A stretch of 64,000 nt of DNA from Diphasiastrum complanatum (taxonomy: Eukaryota > Streptophyta > Lycopodiopsida > Lycopodiales > Lycopodiaceae): positions 1-64,000 of the forward strand of contig MU832611.1 in assembly GCA_029204225.1 (NCBI GenBank), given 5' to 3'. Below, piece by piece: positions 59,002 through 64,000 of this stretch. The notes under the pieces are model-generated. The model made no database searches. It saw only the letters and a program-made list of their open reading frames with translations, and was not told the origin of the DNA. A program made the translations under genes and the position numbers. Positions within the stretch are counted from its first letter, which is position 1. The number at the start of each line of letters is the position of its first letter.

Positions 59002-59530
59002 TCAAGAAAGAGGATGAATTGATTGCAAAAGGTAAGAGGCAAGGTAAATTGTTCAAACTTGATGCTTGTGTTGTTTCTAACCAAGTTGGACGCATGGCAT
59101 TTAAGATAAAATGCCAATGCAAGAGGTATGGCACAAGAGCTTGGGACATCTCAACTACAAGTCATTGGAGGTGATGGCAAAAAGAGAAGTTTTTTTTGGT
59201 CTTCCTAAATCACTTACAAGCTTGAATCATGTTTGTGAGCAATGTGCTTTATCTAAGTCACATAGATTACCTTATAAGAGATCTACAAAGCCTTTTCAAG
59301 TTGTGATTTCGGATATTCAACTCAATATACTCAGTGGTCATTCATATGCAAGTTGGGCAGGACACACAAATACTCATAGATCCACATCTGGATTTACATC
59401 CTTTCTCAACATGGTCCAATCTCATGGAATAATCACAAGTAGATCTCAATAGCTCTATCTTCTACAAAATCAGAGTATATCGTTTCCTCTTCAATGACAA
59501 ATTAGTAAGCAGCGTGGTTGAGAAACTACA
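58974..59530 (+). pseudogene. Copia-3 GAG-pre-integrase fused to RNase H by deletion
   Basis: 58974-59174 has GKRQGKLFKLDACVV. Frame 59111-59452 has EVWHKSLGHLNYKSLEVMAK, CEQCALSKSHRLPYKRS and KPFQVVISDI. It passes without a stop into SWAGHTNTHRSTSGFTSFLN and, after a TAG, an SSTKSEYIVSSS-like RNase H end. The fusion keeps frame for about 45 codons. It has no catalytic core. Confidence 0.85.
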
Positions 59531-59876
59531 AACAACTCTAATGTTGTCATGTATAAGAGCAATTTATACTTAAAATAACATATGCTTTATTGTAAAGTTG
59601 ATGCGGGTTACACAAATTATAGTTCACTTTGTCACAAAAGTTTGACATACAATCACACGATTATTATGGTAATTAAAGCTCATTGCGATCTCTATTCAAA
59701 ATACTATAGTCTCTGGACCGCTAGTACAATATGCGGCTAGTAACTGTATGTCATTCTGATTCTTAAATCAAACATCTGGCGTCGTCATGCTGAGAACTAC
59801 AGTTGGAAGTTGATACGTTAACGGTGATACTTAGTTCACTTGCTGCTACTGAATATCCATTTCCTGGAGCAGTGTC

Positions 59877-61263
<1,387 letters not shown>

Positions 61264-61407
61264 CTTGCAAATGCGTACTACTACTGTGATGACTGATTCA
61301 ATAGAACGAGCAATAATACTTCGGAATGAAAGAGGAAAATTGGCTCGAGGTGAGATCGTATAATCCTTTTGCACAAGCTGAGATGATTTTAGTCGGGAGT
61401 CGAGTGT

Positions 61408-61417
61408 TATTTATATT
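61408..61417 (-). promoter_or_regulatory. TATA box of copy B
   Basis: The minus strand reads atataaataa about 150 bp upstream of the ATG at 61263, a strong plant TATA box. It is conserved in position with 35391-35400. Confidence 0.65.
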
Positions 61418-61737
61418 GCCCTGCTCTGTCTTTCTCGCTGAAATTTCCTCTAGCTCCACTAAGACTGTCAACCTCATCATCTTGAGCCTCATACTACGTG
61501 GCCAGTGAGTTGGTGCCACTAGCCATTTGTTTTGGCCATAAACTTTTTGCTGCATCATCTGGGCAGTTTTCGTATATTCCACTATGGTAGACACCAGCTA
61601 GCAGGCGTTGACTCATCATCAGCAATTCACCACACACAAATTCAGCAATGACGGCGAAATCGGAAGTAGTGGTGCACTGTCGTTGAGTTTCCCACCGCAC
61701 TCTTATCAGGCCCACGAAGACATAAAATTCGAAATTC

Positions 61738-61741
<4 letters not shown>

Positions 61742-61814
<73 letters not shown>
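61742..61814. repeat. (CT)n microsatellite in unit B
   Basis: 73 bp of CT with one ttc interruption, expanded relative to the 25 bp in unit A. Confidence 0.93.
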
Positions 61815-61821
<7 letters not shown>

Positions 61822-61829
61822 TTAAAGAC

Positions 61830-62945
61830 AAGCTAAACATTTAGTAATAATTATGTACAACGGACCTAGAAGAGTTTTTAAGCTTCATAATTCATTATCC
61901 ATATACTAGCACCTAGCATCTTATAAAATAGCATAGTATTAGCTTGAGAAGCAAGCTAATTAACCATACACATATATGCACATCCGAGTGTCAAAAGTGC
62001 ATCCTTATATTAATTGTGAGACAACACTAGTTTAGCCTAATCCAAGAATGTAAGCCCCTTCTTCCCAAAATACAAATTTGTTGTGTGATATTCATTTGCT
62101 TTAGAGAAGATCATGAATCTTGCAAAAAATGCCAAGTAAATTTTTTAATTATTACAAATATTGTCCCCAAAGAGAATGGCTGTCGGTTGATCAAACTGAA
62201 GGGAAAACCTTTAGAGAAAAGGAAGAGCTTAAAAATCATGACCAAAATTACAATCCACATAGAAGAAATAATTGTTGGTTCGTCTCATTAGGTAATTTAC
62301 AAATCAGATATGCCTATCATATATCAAGGGCCCTTTAGTTTTCAAGGGTAAACTTGAGTTACAAATTCGTAGGCAAATATTTTAAATTTAGGGTAGGGAT
62401 TGTTTTTAAAATTAAAAAGTATAGCAAATCATAATCAAGAAGTGTCAAATTGTTCCCACTTCCTATTTAAAAAGTCAAGGACATGACTTTGAAACCAAAG
62501 GTCAAGTGTAGGGATTCATGAAAAACTAGCACTTCAATATTTGATCAGATTAAGAGGTTTGTTTGTGGGGTGTTTGGTTAATACTTAAGAAGCAATAGCA
62601 ACAATCGTTTTGAAAAGCGAACAAAAATTTGTAGGTTTTAGGGAGAGTGAAAGGCAATAGCTAAGAAATTGAGAAAATTGAAGATTACAAGATCAGAAAA
62701 TGTACGTGGATATATAGCAACTATGGAAGCCATTGTGCGATTGGGTTCTATGGTGATTGGAATAATTGTACTGTGTCTATTAATTAATGTAGAAAAAGAA
62801 TGAGATAGTTGATCTAACATAATGAGCAAGGCCGCCATAGTTTTTCAACAAATCTTTGAGAAAATAACTAAGTCATCAACAAACTTTTGGGAGATTATCA
62901 GCATCCTAGTAAAGGCATAGGTCAAAGTTATCCTATCCCTAACTA
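61830..62945 (-). mobile_element. LINE remnant in unit B
   Basis: Duplicate of 35930-36975. It keeps the FVDD box region (minus, about 62935-62865; KFVDDLVIF) and a 66-residue downstream frame (62838-62638, MAALLIMLDQLSHSFSTLIN). The upstream GIRQGCP block of unit A is not present because unit B ends first. Confidence 0.72.
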
Positions 62946-64000
62946 TGAAAAAATCAGATCCAAAACATGCTTACTGGATTTACTAGATCTTGGCTAAATT
63001 GGAGTGCACATCTAGATTCATCTACAATCTAGAAAATCATGCATCTATCATGCTAGAACTTGGAAATACATGAAGATCTAATCAAAATCACTAATACTTT
63101 ATATTAGCCATCACTTAGCCACTTTTCTAAATAGCAACTTCTAGATACCCTAACAAAAAACTAGATTTTGGTGACTATATGTCGCATGTATATATATTAG
63201 CCAATTAGAATGGGTCTAAATCTGACCTCATCCACAAATCTTCTTGCCAAAAGTAGTACAAACAACTATTTAGGCCTTTTTTGACATTTAAAAATCTATA
63301 TCTAACAACACACATGTCTGCATTAGGTTTTGCAAGTCCAAATAACAAGATAATGGCTATAGTATTGTATGGAGATGAAATTGAATAAACTAAAGCCCTA
63401 ATTTCATAGATCATTTGGGCATTATTTAATAGATGCATAACCTTTGCATTAGCTCATTAGTCATATGTAGACAAAGTAACCTACTTTATCTTGATTTAGT
63501 TATGCTATACTATGTTATGTAGCAGCATATGAAACTCCCTATTGACAAGGCTTATAAACCTAATACAGTATGTAGGGTAGAACTTCGAAAGAAGCAATGG
63601 TATTGGGTAGAAACCAACCTTCAGAATAGCCTTGACCATGCATAGCCTTGATGCCAAGTAGAAGATTACAGAAACACTTACAAACTCCATTGGAATTATT
63701 ATTCTAAGTTAGTAACAGAATGTTTAACTTCAATAGCAGTAGGGCGCAACAAGTCTATCAAAAGGTGGTGACCCTCCTACATCAACTTGCACATGCCAAA
63801 ACTATATAAGGTTTACCTTATAAATGAGTGCCAACCTACAAGAAAAGAGTATGCTATTGTCAACAAGCAAATGTAGTACTTGTAAACTATATCAGTTTTG
63901 CTACACATAAGAGAATTAGAGCTATCAAACCAATGCATTCAAATGAGTTGATTATGCTACAAAAATGACACGAAGTTCACCAAACATCCAAGGAGGTAGA
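62864..64000 (-). repeat. Inverted repeat arm 2 (partner 45382-46665), runs off the window
   Basis: Reverse complement of arm 1. The last bases of the window (ccaaggaggtaga) still match arm 1 at 45382, so the repeat may continue outside, although arm 1 homology beyond 45382 cannot be tested here. The minus frame 63438-63205 and its partner in arm 1 differ by frameshifting indels, so it is not treated as a gene. Confidence 0.9.

Larger units (their letters stand above)
57640..59545 (+). mobile_element. Copia-3: internally deleted copia element
   Basis: Leader and gag match Copia-2. It has gag, zinc knuckle, protease and the integrase zinc region, then jumps directly to RNase H: near 59325-59340 integrase entry sequence (KPFQVVISDI) is joined to SYASWAGHTNTHRSTSGFTS of RNase H. 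The integrase core and all of RT are missing. The element ends where duplication unit B begins. Confidence 0.88.

Overview
The window reads as nuclear, intergenic DNA of a large-genome land plant. The evidence is intron-bearing CACTA transposase exons, Ty1/copia elements primed by a tRNA-Met-type site (TGGTATCA-A/G-AGC), Ty3/gypsy elements including one primed by a TGGCGCC-type site, a LINE, long (GA)n, (CA)n and (TG)n arrays, and a secreted glycine-rich wall-type protein. A fern or gymnosperm would fit this density of decayed retroelements, but nothing here fixes the species.

Layout, left to right. 1-2.8 kb: diverged local repeats and an ERER-tailed gene fragment with a (GA)45 tract. 2.8-5.7 kb: no gene. 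5.7-11.0 kb: nearly complete minus-strand copia element (Copia-1) with a truncated 5' LTR, joined directly to a gypsy reverse-transcriptase (RT) scrap (11.0-11.3 kb). 11.6-15.5 kb: unusual gypsy-type element with primer-binding site, gag zinc knuckles, protease-like region and polypurine tract, but no RT or integrase; a coiled-coil frame of about 370 codons that I do not recognise sits in their place. 15.9-19.2 kb: (GA)76, a copia gag scrap, short repeats and a solo LTR rich in TGCATG. 19.4-20.6 kb: gypsy pol remnant. 23.9-26.0 kb: module C, an unrecognised coiled-coil coding module. 26.4-29 kb: Copia-2, minus. 30.2-31.8 kb: gypsy pol remnant, minus. 33.9-37.2 kb: duplication unit A, with an intact glycine-rich protein gene and a LINE remnant. 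37.6-41.9 kb: Copia-4, plus, the best preserved pol. 42-43.7 kb: G/C-rich stretch, then about 1 kb of degenerate TATGTG repeat. 44.1-45.0 kb: Copia-5 scrap. 45.4-46.7 kb: arm of a large inverted repeat. 46.7-50.9 kb: CACTA transposase split by a copia LTR with a 41-G run and by a SET-domain pseudogene. 53.6-56.3 kb: module D, inverted partner of C. 57.9-59.5 kb: Copia-3, plus, internally deleted. 59.5-62.9 kb: duplication unit B, a frameshifted copy of the glycine-rich gene plus LINE. 62.9-64 kb: second inverted-repeat arm, running off the end.

Only the glycine-rich gene at 34232-35245 looks like an intact protein-coding gene; nearly everything else is mobile-element derived. Many in-frame stops in the elements sit where Gln or Arg is expected, i.e. 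one C-to-T change away, which fits decay by deamination of methylated cytosine. The most interesting items are the gypsy-type element that replaces RT/integrase with an unknown coiled-coil protein, the unrecognised protein of the C/D inverted module, the SET-domain remnant inside CACTA, and the two-copy glycine-rich locus in which one copy expanded its 66-bp repeats and lost its frame.
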